A DNA stretch of 64,000 bases from Hordeum vulgare subsp. vulgare (GCF_904849725.1 NC_058519.1:576722669-576786668); one strand, 5' to 3'. Positions 33,855 to 45,418 are shown, counted from the stretch's first letter. The notes: a model not told the origin generated them from the letters alone. Numbers and translations are program-made.

Positions 33855-33974
33855 GGATGCGATCATACCAGCACTAAAGCACCGGATCCCATCAGAACTC
33901 CGAAGTTAAGCATGCTTGGGCGAGAGTAGTACTAGGATGGGTGACCTCCTGGGAAGTCCTCGTGTTGCATTCCC
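33855..33974 (+). rRNA. 5S rRNA: 5S rRNA gene, G58A
   Basis: Partner of 28177. Confidence 0.95.
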
Positions 33975-34158
33975 CTTTTTAAATATATTTTTGCGCCACG
34001 TGACAAGGATGACGCGGGACCGTGATCTATATGACCTCATTTTCTTATTTTTGACGATTACTGTGTGACTTTTCCCACCGCGCTTGACACCCAACAACTA
34101 GTAGTAGTAGTAGTAGTAGCAGGGGCAAGCATAAGGAACAAATAGATAGTTGCATGTC

Positions 34159-34278
34159 GGATGCGATCATACCAGCACTAAAGCACCGGATCCCATCAGA
34201 ACTCCGAAGTTAAGCGTGCTTGGGCGAGAGTAGTACTAGGATGGGTGACCTCTTGGGAAGTCCTCGTGTTGCATTCCT
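34159..34278 (+). rRNA. 5S rRNA: 5S rRNA gene, C95T C120T
   Basis: Partner of 28481. Confidence 0.95.
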
Positions 34279-34468
34279 CTTTTTAAATATATTTTTGCGC
34301 CACGTGACAAGGATGACGCGGGAGCGTGATCTATATGACCTCATTTTCTTATTTTTGACGATTACTGTGTGACTTTTCCCACCGCGCTTGACACCCAACG
34401 ACTAGTAGTAGTAGTAGTAGTAGTAGTAGTAGGGGCAAGCATAAGGAACAAATAGATAGTTGCATGTC

Positions 34469-34588
34469 GGATGCGATCATACCAGCACTAAAGCACCAGA
34501 TCCCATCAGAACTCCGAAGTTAAGCGTGCTTGGGCGAGAGTAGTACTAGGATGGGTGACCTCCTGGGAAGTCCTCGTGTTGCATTCCC
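34469..34588 (+). rRNA. 5S rRNA: 5S rRNA gene, G30A
   Basis: Followed by the 80-bp duplicated spacer. Confidence 0.96.
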
Positions 34589-34597
34589 CTTTTTAAA

Positions 34598-34757
34598 TAT
34601 ATTTTTGCGCCACGTGACAAGGATGACGCGGGAGCGTGATCTATATGACCTCATTTTCTTATTTTTGACGATTAGTGTATATTTTTGCGCCACGTGACAA
34701 GGATGACGCGGGAGCGTGATCTATATGACCTCATTTTCTTATTTTTGACGATTACTG
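34598..34757 (+). repeat. 80-bp spacer tandem duplication
   Basis: Third occurrence of the same junction, in higher-order repeat B copy 4. Confidence 0.9.
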
Positions 34758-34792
34758 TGTGACTTTTCCCACCGCGCTTGACACCCAACGAC

Positions 34793-34828
<36 letters not shown>

Positions 34829-34864
34829 GGGCAAGCATAAGGAACAAATAGATAGTTGCATGTC

Positions 34865-34984
34865 GGATGCGATCATACCAGCACTAAAGCACCAGATCCC
34901 ATCAGAACTCCGAAGTTAAGCGTGCTTGGGCGAGAGTAGTACTAGGATGGGTGACCTACTGGGAAGTCCTCGTGTTGCATTCCC
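34865..34984 (+). rRNA. 5S rRNA: 5S rRNA gene, G30A C94A
   Basis: Partner of 29184; its spacer carries the C allele (CGGGACCG) where the partner has G. Confidence 0.95.
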
Positions 34985-35174
34985 CTTTTTAAATATATTT
35001 TTGCGCCACGTGACAAGGATGACGCGGGACCGTGATCTATATGACCTCATTTTCTTATTTTTGACGATTAGTGTGTGACTTTTCCCACCGCGCTTGACAC
35101 CCAACGACTAGTAGTAGTAGTAGTAGTAGTAGTAGTAGGGGCAAGCATAAGGAACAAATAGATAGTTGCATGTC

Positions 35175-35294
35175 GGATGCGATCATACCAGCACTAAAGC
35201 ACCGGATCCCATCAGAACTCCGAAGTTAAGCGTGCTTGGGCGAGAGTAGTACTAGGATGGGTGACCTCCTGGGAAGTCCTCGTGTTGCATTCCC
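35175..35294 (+). rRNA. 5S rRNA: 5S rRNA gene, consensus
   Basis: First of a duplicated two-unit segment (35175+35482, then 35783+36090). Confidence 0.97.
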
Positions 35295-35481
35295 CTTTTT
35301 AAATATATTTTTGCGCCACGTGACAAGGATGACGCGGGAGCGTGATCTATATGACCTCATTTTCTTATTTTTGACGATTACTGTGTGACTTTTCCCACCG
35401 CGCTTGACACCCAACGACTAGTAGTAGTAGTAGTAGTAGTAGTAGGGGCAAGCATAAGGAACAAATAGATAGTTGCATGTC

Positions 35482-35601
35482 GGATGCGATCATACCAGCA
35501 CTAAAGCACCGGATCCCATCAGAACTCTGAAGTTAAGCGTGCTTGGGCGAGAGTAGTACTAGGATGGGTGACCTCCTGGGAAGTCCTCGTGTTGCATTCC
35601 C
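35482..35601 (+). rRNA. 5S rRNA: 5S rRNA gene, C47T
   Basis: Second of the duplicated pair; CAACCACTAG marker. Confidence 0.96.
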
Positions 35602-35782
35602 CTTTTTAAATATATTTTTGCGCCACGTGACAAGGATGACGCGGGACCGTGATCTATATGACCTCATTTTCTTATTTTTGACGATTACTGTGTGACTTTT
35701 CCCACCGCGCTTGACACCCAACCACTAGTAGTAGTAGTAGTAGTAGGGGCAAGCATAAGGAACAAATAGATAGTTGCATGTC

Positions 35783-35902
35783 GGATGCGATCATACCAGC
35801 ACTAAAGCACCGGATCCCATCAGAACTCCGAAGTTAAGCGTGCTTGGGCGAGAGTAGTACTAGGATGGGTGACCTCCTGGGAAGTCCTCGTGTTGCATTC
35901 CC
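35783..35902 (+). rRNA. 5S rRNA: 5S rRNA gene, consensus
   Basis: Duplicate of 35175, 608 bp away. Confidence 0.97.
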
Positions 35903-36089
35903 CTTTTTAAATATATTTTTGCGCCACGTGACAAGGATGACGCGGGAGCGTGATCTATATGACCTCATTTTCTTATTTTTGACGATTACTGTGTGACTTT
36001 TCCCACCGCGCTTGACACCCAACGACTAGTAGTAGTAGTAGTAGTAGTAGTAGGGGCAAGCATAAGGAACAAATAGATAGTTGCATGTC

Positions 36090-36209
36090 GGATGCGATCA
36101 TACCAGCACTAAAGCACCGGATCCCATCAGAACTCTGAAGTTAAGCGTGCTTGGGCGAGAGTAGTACTAGGATGGGTGACCTCCTGGGAAGTCCTCGTGT
36201 TGCATTCCC
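36090..36209 (+). rRNA. 5S rRNA: 5S rRNA gene, C47T
   Basis: Duplicate of 35482 with the same CAACCACTAG marker. Confidence 0.96.
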
Positions 36210-36390
36210 CTTTTTAAATATATTTTTGCGCCACGTGACAAGGATGACGCGGGACCGTGATCTATATGACCTCATTTTCTTATTTTTGACGATTACTGTG
36301 TGACTTTTCCCACCGCGCTTGACACCCAACCACTAGTAGTAGTAGTAGTAGTAGGGGCAAGCATAAGGAACAAATAGATAGTTGCATGTC

Positions 36391-36510
36391 GGATGCGATC
36401 ATACCAGCACTAAAGCACCGGATCCCATCAGAACTCCGAAGTTAAGCGTGCTTGGGCGAGAGTAGTACTAGGATGGGTGACCTCCTGGGAAGTCCTCTTG
36501 TTGCATTCCC
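36391..36510 (+). rRNA. 5S rRNA: 5S rRNA gene, G108T
   Basis: Partner of 30099; spacer has GATTAGTGTG instead of GATTACTGTG. Confidence 0.96.
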
Positions 36511-36691
36511 CTTTTTAAATATATTTTTGCGCCACGTGACAAGGATGACGCGGGACCGTGATCTATATGACCTCATTTTCTTATTTTTGACGATTAGTGT
36601 GTGACTTTTCCCACCGCGCTTGACACCCAACGACTAGTAGTAGTAGTAGTAGTAGGGGCAAGCATAAGGAACAAATAGATAGTTGCATGTC

Positions 36692-36811
36692 GGATGCGAT
36701 CATACCAGCACTAAAGCACCGGATCCCATCAGAACTCCGAAGTTAAGCGTGCTTGGGCGAGAGTAGTACTACGATGGGTGACCTCCTCGGAAGTCCTCGT
36801 GTTGCATTCCC
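36692..36811 (+). rRNA. 5S rRNA: 5S rRNA gene, G81C G97C
   Basis: Partner of 30400; (TAG)27 follows. Confidence 0.94.
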
Positions 36812-36935
36812 CTTTTTAAATATATTTTTGCGCCACGTGACAAGGATGACGCGGGACCGTGATCTATATGACCTCATTTTCTTATTTTTGACGATTATTG
36901 TGTGACTTTTCCCGCCGCGCTTGACACCCAACGAC

Positions 36936-37016
<81 letters not shown>
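36936..37016 (+). repeat. (TAG)27 microsatellite
   Basis: Downstream of the G81C+G97C gene at 36692, closing higher-order repeat B copy 4. Confidence 0.94.
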
Positions 37017-37052
37017 GGGCAAGCATAAGGAACAAATAGATAGTTGCATGTC

Positions 37053-37171
37053 GGATGCGATCAAACAGCACTAAAGCACCGGATCCCATCAGAACTCCGA
37101 AGTTAAGCGTGCTTGGGCGAGAGTAGTAGTAGGATGGGTGACCTCCTGGGAAGTCCTCGTGTTGCATTCCC
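37053..37171 (+). rRNA. 5S rRNA: 5S rRNA gene, 1-nt deletion near 14, C78G
   Basis: AAAC family, last member; opens repeat B copy 5. Confidence 0.93.
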
Positions 37172-37349
37172 CTTTTTAAATATATTTTTGCGCCACATGA
37201 CAAGGATGACGCGGGAGCGTGATCTATATGACCTCATTTTCTTATTTTTGACGATTACTGTGTGACTTTTCCCACCGCGCTTGACACCCAACGACTAGTA
37301 GTAGTAGTAGTAGGGGTAAGCATAAGGAACAAATAGATAGTTGCATGTC

Positions 37350-37469
37350 GGATGCGATCATACCAGCACTAAAGCACCGGATCCCATCAGAACTCTGAAG
37401 TTAAGCGTGCTTGGGCGAGAGTAGTACTAGGATGGGTGACCTCCTGGGAAGTCCTCGTGTTGCATTCCC
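37350..37469 (+). rRNA. 5S rRNA: 5S rRNA gene, C47T
   Basis: Partner of 31731 at an offset of 5619 bp. Confidence 0.96.
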
Positions 37470-37653
37470 CTTTTTAAATATATTTTTGCGCCACGTGACA
37501 AGGATGACGCGGGAGCGTGATCTATATGACCTCATTTTCTTATTTTTGACGATTACTGTGTGACTTTTCCCACCGCGCTTGACACCCAACGACTAGTAGT
37601 AGTAGTAGTAGTAGTAGGGGCAAGCATAAGGAACAAATAGATAGTTGCATGTC

Positions 37654-37773
37654 AGATGCGATCATACCAGCACTAAAGCACCGGATCCCATCAGAACTCC
37701 GAAGTTAACCGTGCTTGGGCGAGAGTAGTACTAGGATGGGTGACCTCCTGGGAAGTCCTCGTGTTGCATTCCC
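37654..37773 (+). rRNA. 5S rRNA: 5S rRNA gene, G1A G56C
   Basis: Partner of 32035. Confidence 0.95.
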
Positions 37774-37957
37774 CTTTTTAAATATATTTTTGCGCCACGT
37801 GACAAGGATGACGCGGGACCGTGATCTATATGACCTCATTTTCTTATTTTTGACGATTACTGTGTGACTTTTCCCACCGCGCTTGACACCCAACGACTAG
37901 TAGTAGTAGTAGTAGTAGTAGGGGCAAGCATAAGGAACAAATAGATAGTTGCATGTC

Positions 37958-38077
37958 GGATGCGATCATACCAGCACTAAAGCACCGGATCCCATCAGAA
38001 CTCCGAAGTTAAGCGTGCTTGGGCGAGAGTAGTACTAGTATGGGTGACCTCCTGGGAAGTCCTCGTGTTGCATTCCC
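37958..38077 (+). rRNA. 5S rRNA: 5S rRNA gene, G82T
   Basis: Partner of 32339. Confidence 0.95.
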
Positions 38078-38258
38078 CTTTTTAAATATATTTTTGCGCC
38101 ACGTGACAAGGATGACGCGGGACCGTGATCTATATGACCTCATTTTCTTATTTTTGACGATTACTGTGTGACTTTTCCCACCGCGCTTGACACCCAACGA
38201 CTAGTAGTAGTAGTAGTAGTAGGGGCAAGCATAAGGAACAAATAGATAGTTGGATGTC

Positions 38259-38378
38259 CGATGCGATCATACCAGCACTAAAGCACCATATCTCATCAGA
38301 ACTCCGAAGTTAAGCGTGCTTGGGCGAGAGTAGTACTAGGATGGGTGACCTCCTGGGAAGTCCTCGTGTTGCATTCCC
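38259..38378 (+). rRNA. 5S rRNA: 5S rRNA gene, G1C G30A G31T C35T
   Basis: Partner of 32640. Confidence 0.94.
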
Positions 38379-38562
38379 CTTTTTAAATATATTTTTGCGC
38401 CACGTGACAAGGATGACGCGGGAGCCTGATCTATATGACCTCATTTTCTTATTTTTGACGATTACTGTGTGACTTTTCCCACCACGCTTGACACCCAACG
38501 ACTAGTAGTAGTAGTAGTAGTAGTAGGGGCAAGCATAAGGAACAAATAGATAGTTGCATGTC

Positions 38563-38682
38563 GGATGCGATCATACCAGCACTAAAGCACCGGATCCCAT
38601 CAGAACTCCGAAGTTAAGCGTGCTTGGGCGAGATTAGTACTAGGATGGGTGACCTCCTGGGAAGTCCTCGTGTTGCATTCCC
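38563..38682 (+). rRNA. 5S rRNA: 5S rRNA gene, G72T
   Basis: Partner of 32944. Confidence 0.95.
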
Positions 38683-38869
38683 CTTTTTAAATATATTTTT
38701 GCGCCACGTGACAAGGATGACGCGGGAGCGTGATCTATATGACCTCATTTTCTTATTTTTGACGATTACTGTGTGACTTTTCCCACCGCGCTTGACACCC
38801 AACGACTAGTAGTAGTAGTAGTAGTAGTAGTAGGGGCAAGCATAAGGAACAAATAGATAGTTGCATGTC

Positions 38870-38989
38870 GGATGCGATCATACCAGCACTAAAGCACCGG
38901 ATCCCATCAGAACTCCGAAGTTAAGCGTGCTTGGGCGAGAGTAGTACTAGGATGGGTGACCTCCTGGGAAGTCCTCGTGTTGCATTCCC
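38870..38989 (+). rRNA. 5S rRNA: 5S rRNA gene, consensus
   Basis: Partner of 33251. Confidence 0.97.
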
Positions 38990-39170
38990 CTTTTTAAATA
39001 TATTTTTGCGCCACGTGACAAGGATGACGCGGGAGCGTGATCTATATGACCTCATTTTCTTATTTTTGACGATTACTGTGTGACTTTTCCCACCGCGCTT
39101 GACACCCAACGACTAGTAGTAGTAGTAGTAGTAGGGGCAAGCATAAGGAACAAATAGATAGTTGCATGTC

Positions 39171-39290
39171 GGATGCGATCATACCAGCACTAAAGCACCG
39201 GATCCCATCAGAACTCCGAAGTTAAGCGTGCTTGGGCGAGAGTAGTACTAGGATGGGTGACCTCCTGGGAAGTCCTCGTGTTGCATTCCC
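39171..39290 (+). rRNA. 5S rRNA: 5S rRNA gene, consensus
   Basis: Partner of 33558 but with consensus G at +1; TTTTTCGCC spacer kept. Confidence 0.97.
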
Positions 39291-39467
39291 CTTTTTAAAT
39301 ATATTTTTCGCCACGTGACAAGGATGACGCGGGAGCGTGATCTATATGACCTCATTTTCTTATTTTTGACGATTACTGTGTGACTTTTCCCACCGCGCTT
39401 GACACCCAACGACTAGTAGTAGTAGTAGTAGGGGCAAACATAAGGAACAAATAGATAGTTGCATGTC

Positions 39468-39587
39468 GGATGCGATCATACCAGCACTAAAGCACCGGAT
39501 CCCATCAGAACTCCGAAGTTAAGCATGCTTGGGCGAGAGTAGTACTAGGATGGGTGACCTCCTGGGAAGTCCTCGTGTTGCATTCCC
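39468..39587 (+). rRNA. 5S rRNA: 5S rRNA gene, G58A
   Basis: Partner of 33855. Confidence 0.95.
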
Positions 39588-39768
39588 CTTTTTAAATATA
39601 TTTTTGCGCCACGTGACAAGGATGACGCGGGACCGTGATCTATATGACCTCATTTTCTTATTTTTGACGATTACTGTGTGACTTTTCCCACCGCGCTTGA
39701 CACCCAACAACTAGTAGTAGTAGTAGTAGTAGGGGCAAGCATAAGGAACAAATAGATAGTTGCATGTC

Positions 39769-39888
39769 GGATGCGATCATACCAGCACTAAAGCACCGGA
39801 TCCCATCAGAACTCCGAAGTTAAGCGTGCTTGGGCGAGAGTAGTACTAGGATGGGTGACCTCTTGGGAAGTCCTCGTGTTGCATTCCC
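39769..39888 (+). rRNA. 5S rRNA: 5S rRNA gene, C95T
   Basis: Partner of 34159 without C120T. Confidence 0.95.
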
Positions 39889-40075
39889 CTTTTTAAATAT
39901 ATTTTTGCGCCACGTGACAAGGATGACGCGGGAGCGTGATCTATATGACCTCATTTTCTTATTTTTGACGATTACTGTGTGACTTTTCCCACCGCGCTTG
40001 ACACCCAACGACTAGTAGTAGTAGTAGTAGTAGTAGTAGGGGCAAGCATAAGGAACAAATAGATAGTTGCATGTC

Positions 40076-40195
40076 GGATGCGATCATACCAGCACTAAAG
40101 CACCAGATCCCATCAGAACTCCGAAGTTAAGCGTGCTTGGGCGAGAGTAGTACTAGGATGGGTGACCTCCTGGGAAGTCCTCGTGTTGCATTCCC
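40076..40195 (+). rRNA. 5S rRNA: 5S rRNA gene, G30A
   Basis: Followed by the 80-bp duplicated spacer. Confidence 0.96.
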
Positions 40196-40204
40196 CTTTT
40201 TAAA

Positions 40205-40364
40205 TATATTTTTGCGCCACGTGACAAGGATGACGCGGGAGCGTGATCTATATGACCTCATTTTCTTATTTTTGACGATTAGTGTATATTTTTGCGCCAC
40301 GTGACAAGGATGACGCGGGAGCGTGATCTATATGACCTCATTTTCTTATTTTTGACGATTACTG
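40205..40364 (+). repeat. 80-bp spacer tandem duplication
   Basis: Fourth occurrence, in higher-order repeat B copy 5. Confidence 0.9.
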
Positions 40365-40399
40365 TGTGACTTTTCCCACCGCGCTTGACACCCAACGAC

Positions 40400-40432
<33 letters not shown>

Positions 40433-40468
40433 GGGCAAGCATAAGGAACAAATAGATAGTTGCATGTC

Positions 40469-40588
40469 GGATGCGATCATACCAGCACTAAAGCACCAGA
40501 TCCCATCAGAACTCCGAAGTTAAGCGTGCTTGGGCGAGAGTAGTACTAGGATGGGTGACCTCCTGGGAAGTCCTCGTGTTGCATTCCC
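40469..40588 (+). rRNA. 5S rRNA: 5S rRNA gene, G30A
   Basis: Position of the C94A unit, but C94 is consensus; spacer TAG tract starts TAGTAA, as after the 23-nt-duplication copies. Confidence 0.95.
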
Positions 40589-40769
40589 CTTTTTAAATAT
40601 ATTTTTGCGCCACGTGACAAGGATGACGCGGGAGCGTGATCTATATGACCTCATTTTCTTATTTTTGACGATTAGTGTGTGACTTTTCCCACCGCGCTTG
40701 ACACCCAACGACTAGTAATAGTAGTAGTAGTAGGGACAAGCATAAGGAACAAATAGATAGTTGCATGTC

Positions 40770-40889
40770 GGATGCGATCATACCAGCACTAAAGCACCGG
40801 ATCCCATCAGAACTCCGAAGTTAAGCGTGCTTGGGCGAGAGTAGTACTACGATGGGTGACCTCCTGGGAAGTCCTCGTGTTGCATTCCC
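40770..40889 (+). rRNA. 5S rRNA: 5S rRNA gene, G81C
   Basis: G81C without G97C, like 4813; (TAG)21 follows. Confidence 0.95.
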
Positions 40890-41013
40890 CTTTTTAAATA
40901 TATTTTTGCGCCACGTGACAAGGATGACGCGGGACCGTGATCTATATGACCTCATTTTCTTATTTTTGACGATTATTGTGTGACTTTTCCCACCGCGCTT
41001 GACACCCAACGAC

Positions 41014-41076
<63 letters not shown>
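41014..41076 (+). repeat. (TAG)21 microsatellite
   Basis: Downstream of the G81C gene at 40770, the last of family B. Confidence 0.94.
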
Positions 41077-41112
41077 GGGCAAGCATAAGGAACAAATAGA
41101 TAGTTGCATGTC

Positions 41113-41232
41113 GGATGCGATCATACCAGCACTAAAGCACCGGATCCCATCAGAACTCCGAAGTTAAGCGTGCTTGGGCGAGAGTAGTACTAGGCTGGTT
41201 GACCTCCTGGGAAGTCCTCGTGTTGCATTCCC
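41113..41232 (+). rRNA. 5S rRNA: 5S rRNA gene, A83C G87T
   Basis: Two changes in box C; boundary unit between families B and C. Confidence 0.94.
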
Positions 41233-41419
41233 CTTTTTAAATATATTTTTGCGCCACGTGACAAGGATGACGCGGGAGCGTGATCTATATGACCTCATTT
41301 TCTTATTTTTGACGATTACTGTGTGACTTTTCCCACCGCGCTTGACACCCAACGACTAGTAGTAGTAGTAGTAGTAGTAGTAGGGGCAAGCATAAGGAAC
41401 AAATAGATAGTTGCATGTC

Positions 41420-41539
41420 GGATGCGATCATACCAGCACTAAAGCACCGGATCCTATCAGAACTCCGAAGTTAAGCGTGCTTGGGCGAGAGTAGTACTAG
41501 GATGGGTGACCTCCTGGGAAGTTCTCGTGTTGCATTCCC
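41420..41539 (+). rRNA. 5S rRNA: 5S rRNA gene, C36T C104T
   Basis: Opens repeat C; partner 43896. Confidence 0.95.
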
Positions 41540-41720
41540 CTTTTTAAATATATTTTTGCGCCACGTGACAAGGATGACGCGGGAGCGTGATCTATATGAC
41601 CTCATTTTCTTATTTTTGACGATTACTGTGTGACTTTTCCCACCGCGCTTGACACCCAACGACTAGTAGTAGTAGTAGTAGTAGGGGCAAGCATAAGGAA
41701 CAAATAGATAGTTGCATGTC

Positions 41721-41840
41721 AGATGCGATCATACCAGCACTAAAGCACCGGATCCCATCAGAACTCCGAAGTTAAGCGTGCTTGGGCGAGAGTAGTACTA
41801 GGATGGGTGACCTCCTGGGAAGTCCTCGTGTTGCATTCCC
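41721..41840 (+). rRNA. 5S rRNA: 5S rRNA gene, G1A
   Basis: Partner of 44197. Confidence 0.95.
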
Positions 41841-41964
41841 CTTTTTAAATATATTTTTGCGCCACGTGACAAGGATGACGCGGGACCGTGATCTATATGA
41901 CCTCATTTTCTTATTTTTGACGATTACTGTGTGACTTTTCCCACCGCGCTTGACACCCAACGAC

Positions 41965-42000
<36 letters not shown>

Positions 42001-42036
42001 GGGCAAGCATAAGGAACAAATAGATAGTTGCATGTC

Positions 42037-42156
42037 GGATGCGATCATACCAGCACTAAAGCACCGGATCCCATCAGAACTCCGAAGTTAAACGTGCTTG
42101 GGCGAGAGTAGTACTAGGATGGGTGACCTCCTGGGAAGTCCTCGTGTTGCATTCCC
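42037..42156 (+). rRNA. 5S rRNA: 5S rRNA gene, G56A
   Basis: Change in box A; partner of 44513. Confidence 0.95.
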
Positions 42157-42343
42157 CTTTTTAAATATATTTTTGCGCCACGTGACAAGGATGACGCGGG
42201 ACCGTGATCTATATGACCTCATTTTCTTATTTTTGACGATTACTGTGTGACTTTTCCCACCGCGCTTGACACCCAACGACTAGTAGTAGTAGTAGTAGTA
42301 GTAGTAGGGGCAAGCATAAGGAACAAATAGATAGTTGCATGTC

Positions 42344-42463
42344 GGATGCGATCATACCAGCACTAAAGCACCGGATCCCATCAGAACTTCGAAGTTAAGC
42401 GTGCTTGGGCGAGAGTAGTACTAGGATGGGTGACCTCCTGGGAAGTCCTCGTGTTGCATTCCC
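42344..42463 (+). rRNA. 5S rRNA: 5S rRNA gene, C46T
   Basis: Spacer has GCGTGAGCG and TTTTGTTATT; TAG tract interrupted by TAC. Partner 44820. Confidence 0.96.
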
Positions 42464-42653
42464 CTTTTTAAATATATTTTTGCGCCACGTGACAAGGATG
42501 ACGCGTGAGCGTGATCTATATGACCTCATTTTGTTATTTTTGACGATTACTGTGTGACTTTTCCCACCGCGCTTGACACCCAACGACTAGTAGTACTAGT
42601 AGTAGTAGTAGTAGTAGGGGCAAGCATACGGAACAAATAGATAGTTGCATGTC

Positions 42654-42773
42654 GGATGCGATCATACCAGCACTAAAGCACCGGATCCCATCAGAACTCC
42701 GAAGTTAAGCGTGCTTGGGCGAGAGTAGTACTAGGATGGTTGACCTCCTGGGAAGTCCTCGTGTTGCATTCCC
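42654..42773 (+). rRNA. 5S rRNA: 5S rRNA gene, G87T
   Basis: Change in box C; partner of 45130. Confidence 0.95.
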
Positions 42774-42897
42774 CTTTTTAAATATATTTTTGCGCCACGT
42801 GACAAGGATGACGCGGGACCGTGATCTATATGACCTCATTTTCTTATTTTTGACGATTACTGTGTGACTTTTCCCACCGCGCTTGACACCCAACGAC

Positions 42898-42939
<42 letters not shown>

Positions 42940-42975
42940 GGGCAAGCATAAGGAACAAATAGATAGTTGCATGTC

Positions 42976-43095
42976 GGATGCGATCATACCAGCACTAAAG
43001 CATCGGATCCCATCAGAACTCCGAAGTTTAGCGTGCTTGGGCGAGAGTAGTATTAGGATGGGTGACCTCCTGGGAAGTCCTCGTGTTGCATTCCC
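42976..43095 (+). rRNA. 5S rRNA: 5S rRNA gene, C28T A54T C78T
   Basis: A54T in box A; partner of 45455, related to 56674. Confidence 0.94.
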
Positions 43096-43276
43096 CTTTT
43101 TAAATATATTTTTGCGCCACGTGACAAGGATGACGCGGGAGCGTGATCTATATGACCTCATTTTCTTATTTTTGACGATTACTGTGTGACTTTTCCCACC
43201 GCGCTTGACACCCAACGACTAGTAGTAGTAGTAGTAGTAGGGGCAAGCATAAGGAACAAATAGATAGTTGCATGTC

Positions 43277-43396
43277 GGATGCGATCATACCAGCACTAAA
43301 GCACCGGATCCCATCAGAACTCCGAAGTTAAGCGTGCTTGGGCGAGAGTAGTACTAGGATGGGTGACCTCGTGGGAAGTCCTCGTGTTGCATTCCC
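43277..43396 (+). rRNA. 5S rRNA: 5S rRNA gene, C95G
   Basis: Change in box C; spacer TTTTTACGCC. Partners 45756, 48900. Confidence 0.95.
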
Positions 43397-43520
43397 CTTT
43401 TTAAATATATTTTTACGCCACGTGACAAGGATGACGCGGGAGCGTGATCTATATGACCTCATTTTCTTATTTTTGACGATTACTGTGTGACTTTTCCCAC
43501 CGCGCTTGACACCCAACGAC

Positions 43521-43553
<33 letters not shown>

Positions 43554-43589
43554 GGGCAAGCATAAGGAACAAATAGATAGTTGCATGTC

Positions 43590-43708
43590 GGATGCGATCA
43601 TACCAGCACTAAAGCACCGGATCCCATCAGAACTCTGAAGTTAAGCGTGCTTGGCGAGAGTAGTACTAGGATGGGTGACCTCCTGGGAAGTCCTCGTGTT
43701 GCATTCAC
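43590..43708 (+). rRNA. 5S rRNA: 5S rRNA gene, 1-nt G deletion at 64-66, C47T C119A
   Basis: GGG at 64-66 is GG, shortening the box A to intermediate element interval; C119A hits the terminal stem. 119 nt. Partner 46069. Confidence 0.92.
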
Positions 43709-43895
43709 CTTTTTAAATATATTTTTGCGCCACGTGACAAGGATGACGCGGGACCGTGATCTATATGACCTCATTTTCTTATTTTTGACGATTACTGTGT
43801 GACTTTTCCCACCGCGCTTGACACCCAACGACTAGTAGTAGTAGTAGTAGTAGTAGTAGGGGCAAGCATAAGGAACAAATAGATAGTTGCATGTC

Positions 43896-44015
43896 GGATG
43901 CGATCATACCAGCACTAAAGCACCGGATCCTATCAGAACTCCGAAGTTAAGCGTGCTTGGGCGAGAGTAGTACTAGGATGGGTGACCTCCTGGGAAGTTC
44001 TCGTGTTGCATTCCC
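43896..44015 (+). rRNA. 5S rRNA: 5S rRNA gene, C36T C104T
   Basis: Partner of 41420. Confidence 0.95.
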
Positions 44016-44196
44016 CTTTTTAAATATATTTTTGCGCCACGTGACAAGGATGACGCGGGAGCGTGATCTATATGACCTCATTTTCTTATTTTTGACGATT
44101 ACTGTGTGACTTTTCCCACCGCGCTTGACACCCAACGACTAGTAGTAGTAGTAGTAGTAGGGGCAAGCATAAGGAACAAATAGATAGTTGCATGTC

Positions 44197-44316
44197 AGAT
44201 GCGATCATACCAGCACTAAAGCACCGGATCCCATCAGAACTCCGAAGTTAAGCGTGCTTGGGCGAGAGTAGTACTAGGATGGGTGACCTCCTGGGAAGTC
44301 CTCGTGTTGCATTCCC
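44197..44316 (+). rRNA. 5S rRNA: 5S rRNA gene, G1A
   Basis: Partner of 41721. Confidence 0.95.
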
Positions 44317-44440
44317 CTTTTTAAATATATTTTTGCGCCACGTGACAAGGATGACGCGGGACCGTGATCTATATGACCTCATTTTCTTATTTTTGACGAT
44401 TACTGTGTGACTTTTCCCACCGCGCTTGACACCCAACGAC

Positions 44441-44476
<36 letters not shown>

Positions 44477-44512
44477 GGGCAAGCATAAGGAACAAATAGA
44501 TAGTTGCATGTC

Positions 44513-44632
44513 GGATGCGATCATACCAGCACTAAAGCACCGGATCCCATCAGAACTCCGAAGTTAAACGTGCTTGGGCGAGAGTAGTACTAGGATGGGT
44601 GACCTCCTGGGAAGTCCTCGTGTTGCATTCCC
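44513..44632 (+). rRNA. 5S rRNA: 5S rRNA gene, G56A
   Basis: Partner of 42037. Confidence 0.95.
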
Positions 44633-44819
44633 CTTTTTAAATATATTTTTGCGCCACGTGACAAGGATGACGCGGGACCGTGATCTATATGACCTCATTT
44701 TCTTATTTTTGACGATTACTGTGTGACTTTTCCCACCGCGCTTGACACCCAACGACTAGTAGTAGTAGTAGTAGTAGTAGTAGGGGCAAGCATAAGGAAC
44801 AAATAGATAGTTGCATGTC

Positions 44820-44939
44820 GGATGCGATCATACCAGCACTAAAGCACCGGATCCCATCAGAACTTCGAAGTTAAGCGTGCTTGGGCGAGAGTAGTACTAG
44901 GATGGGTGACCTCCTGGGAAGTCCTCGTGTTGCATTCCC
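44820..44939 (+). rRNA. 5S rRNA: 5S rRNA gene, C46T
   Basis: Partner of 42344 with the same spacer markers. Confidence 0.96.
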
Positions 44940-45129
44940 CTTTTTAAATATATTTTTGCGCCACGTGACAAGGATGACGCGTGAGCGTGATCTATATGAC
45001 CTCATTTTGTTATTTTTGACGATTACTGTGTGACTTTTCCCACCGCGCTTGACACCCAACGACTAGTAGTACTAGTAGTAGTAGTAGTAGTAGGGGCAAG
45101 CATACGGAACAAATAGATAGTTGCATGTC

Positions 45130-45249
45130 GGATGCGATCATACCAGCACTAAAGCACCGGATCCCATCAGAACTCCGAAGTTAAGCGTGCTTGGGCGAGA
45201 GTAGTACTAGGATGGTTGACCTCCTGGGAAGTCCTCGTGTTGCATTCCC
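45130..45249 (+). rRNA. 5S rRNA: 5S rRNA gene, G87T
   Basis: Partner of 42654; both preceded by CATACGGAAC. Confidence 0.95.
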
Positions 45250-45373
45250 CTTTTTAAATATATTTTTGCGCCACGTGACAAGGATGACGCGGGACCGTGA
45301 TCTATATGACCTCATTTTCTTATTTTTGACGATTACTGTGTGACTTTTCCCACCGCGCTTGACACCCAACGAC

Positions 45374-45418
<45 letters not shown>

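Larger units (their letters stand above)
31434..37052 (+). repeat. Higher-order repeat B, copy 4 (18 units)
   Basis: Offset from copy 3 is 5675-5684 bp over the first 14 units. A two-unit insertion (35783, 36090) repeats the pair 35175, 35482. The two-unit duplication at the end of copy 3 is absent. Confidence 0.87.
37053..41112 (+). repeat. Higher-order repeat B, copy 5 (13 units)
   Basis: Follows copy 4 at an offset of 5607-5619 bp up to the unit with the 80-bp spacer duplication. It then shortens to two units, one of them G81C without G97C. This is the right-hand end of family B. Confidence 0.85.
41420..43895 (+). repeat. Higher-order repeat C, copy 1 (8 units)
   Basis: The variant order C36T+C104T, G1A, G56A, C46T, G87T, C28T+A54T+C78T, C95G, G-deletion repeats 2476-2479 bp downstream. 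Confidence 0.88.
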
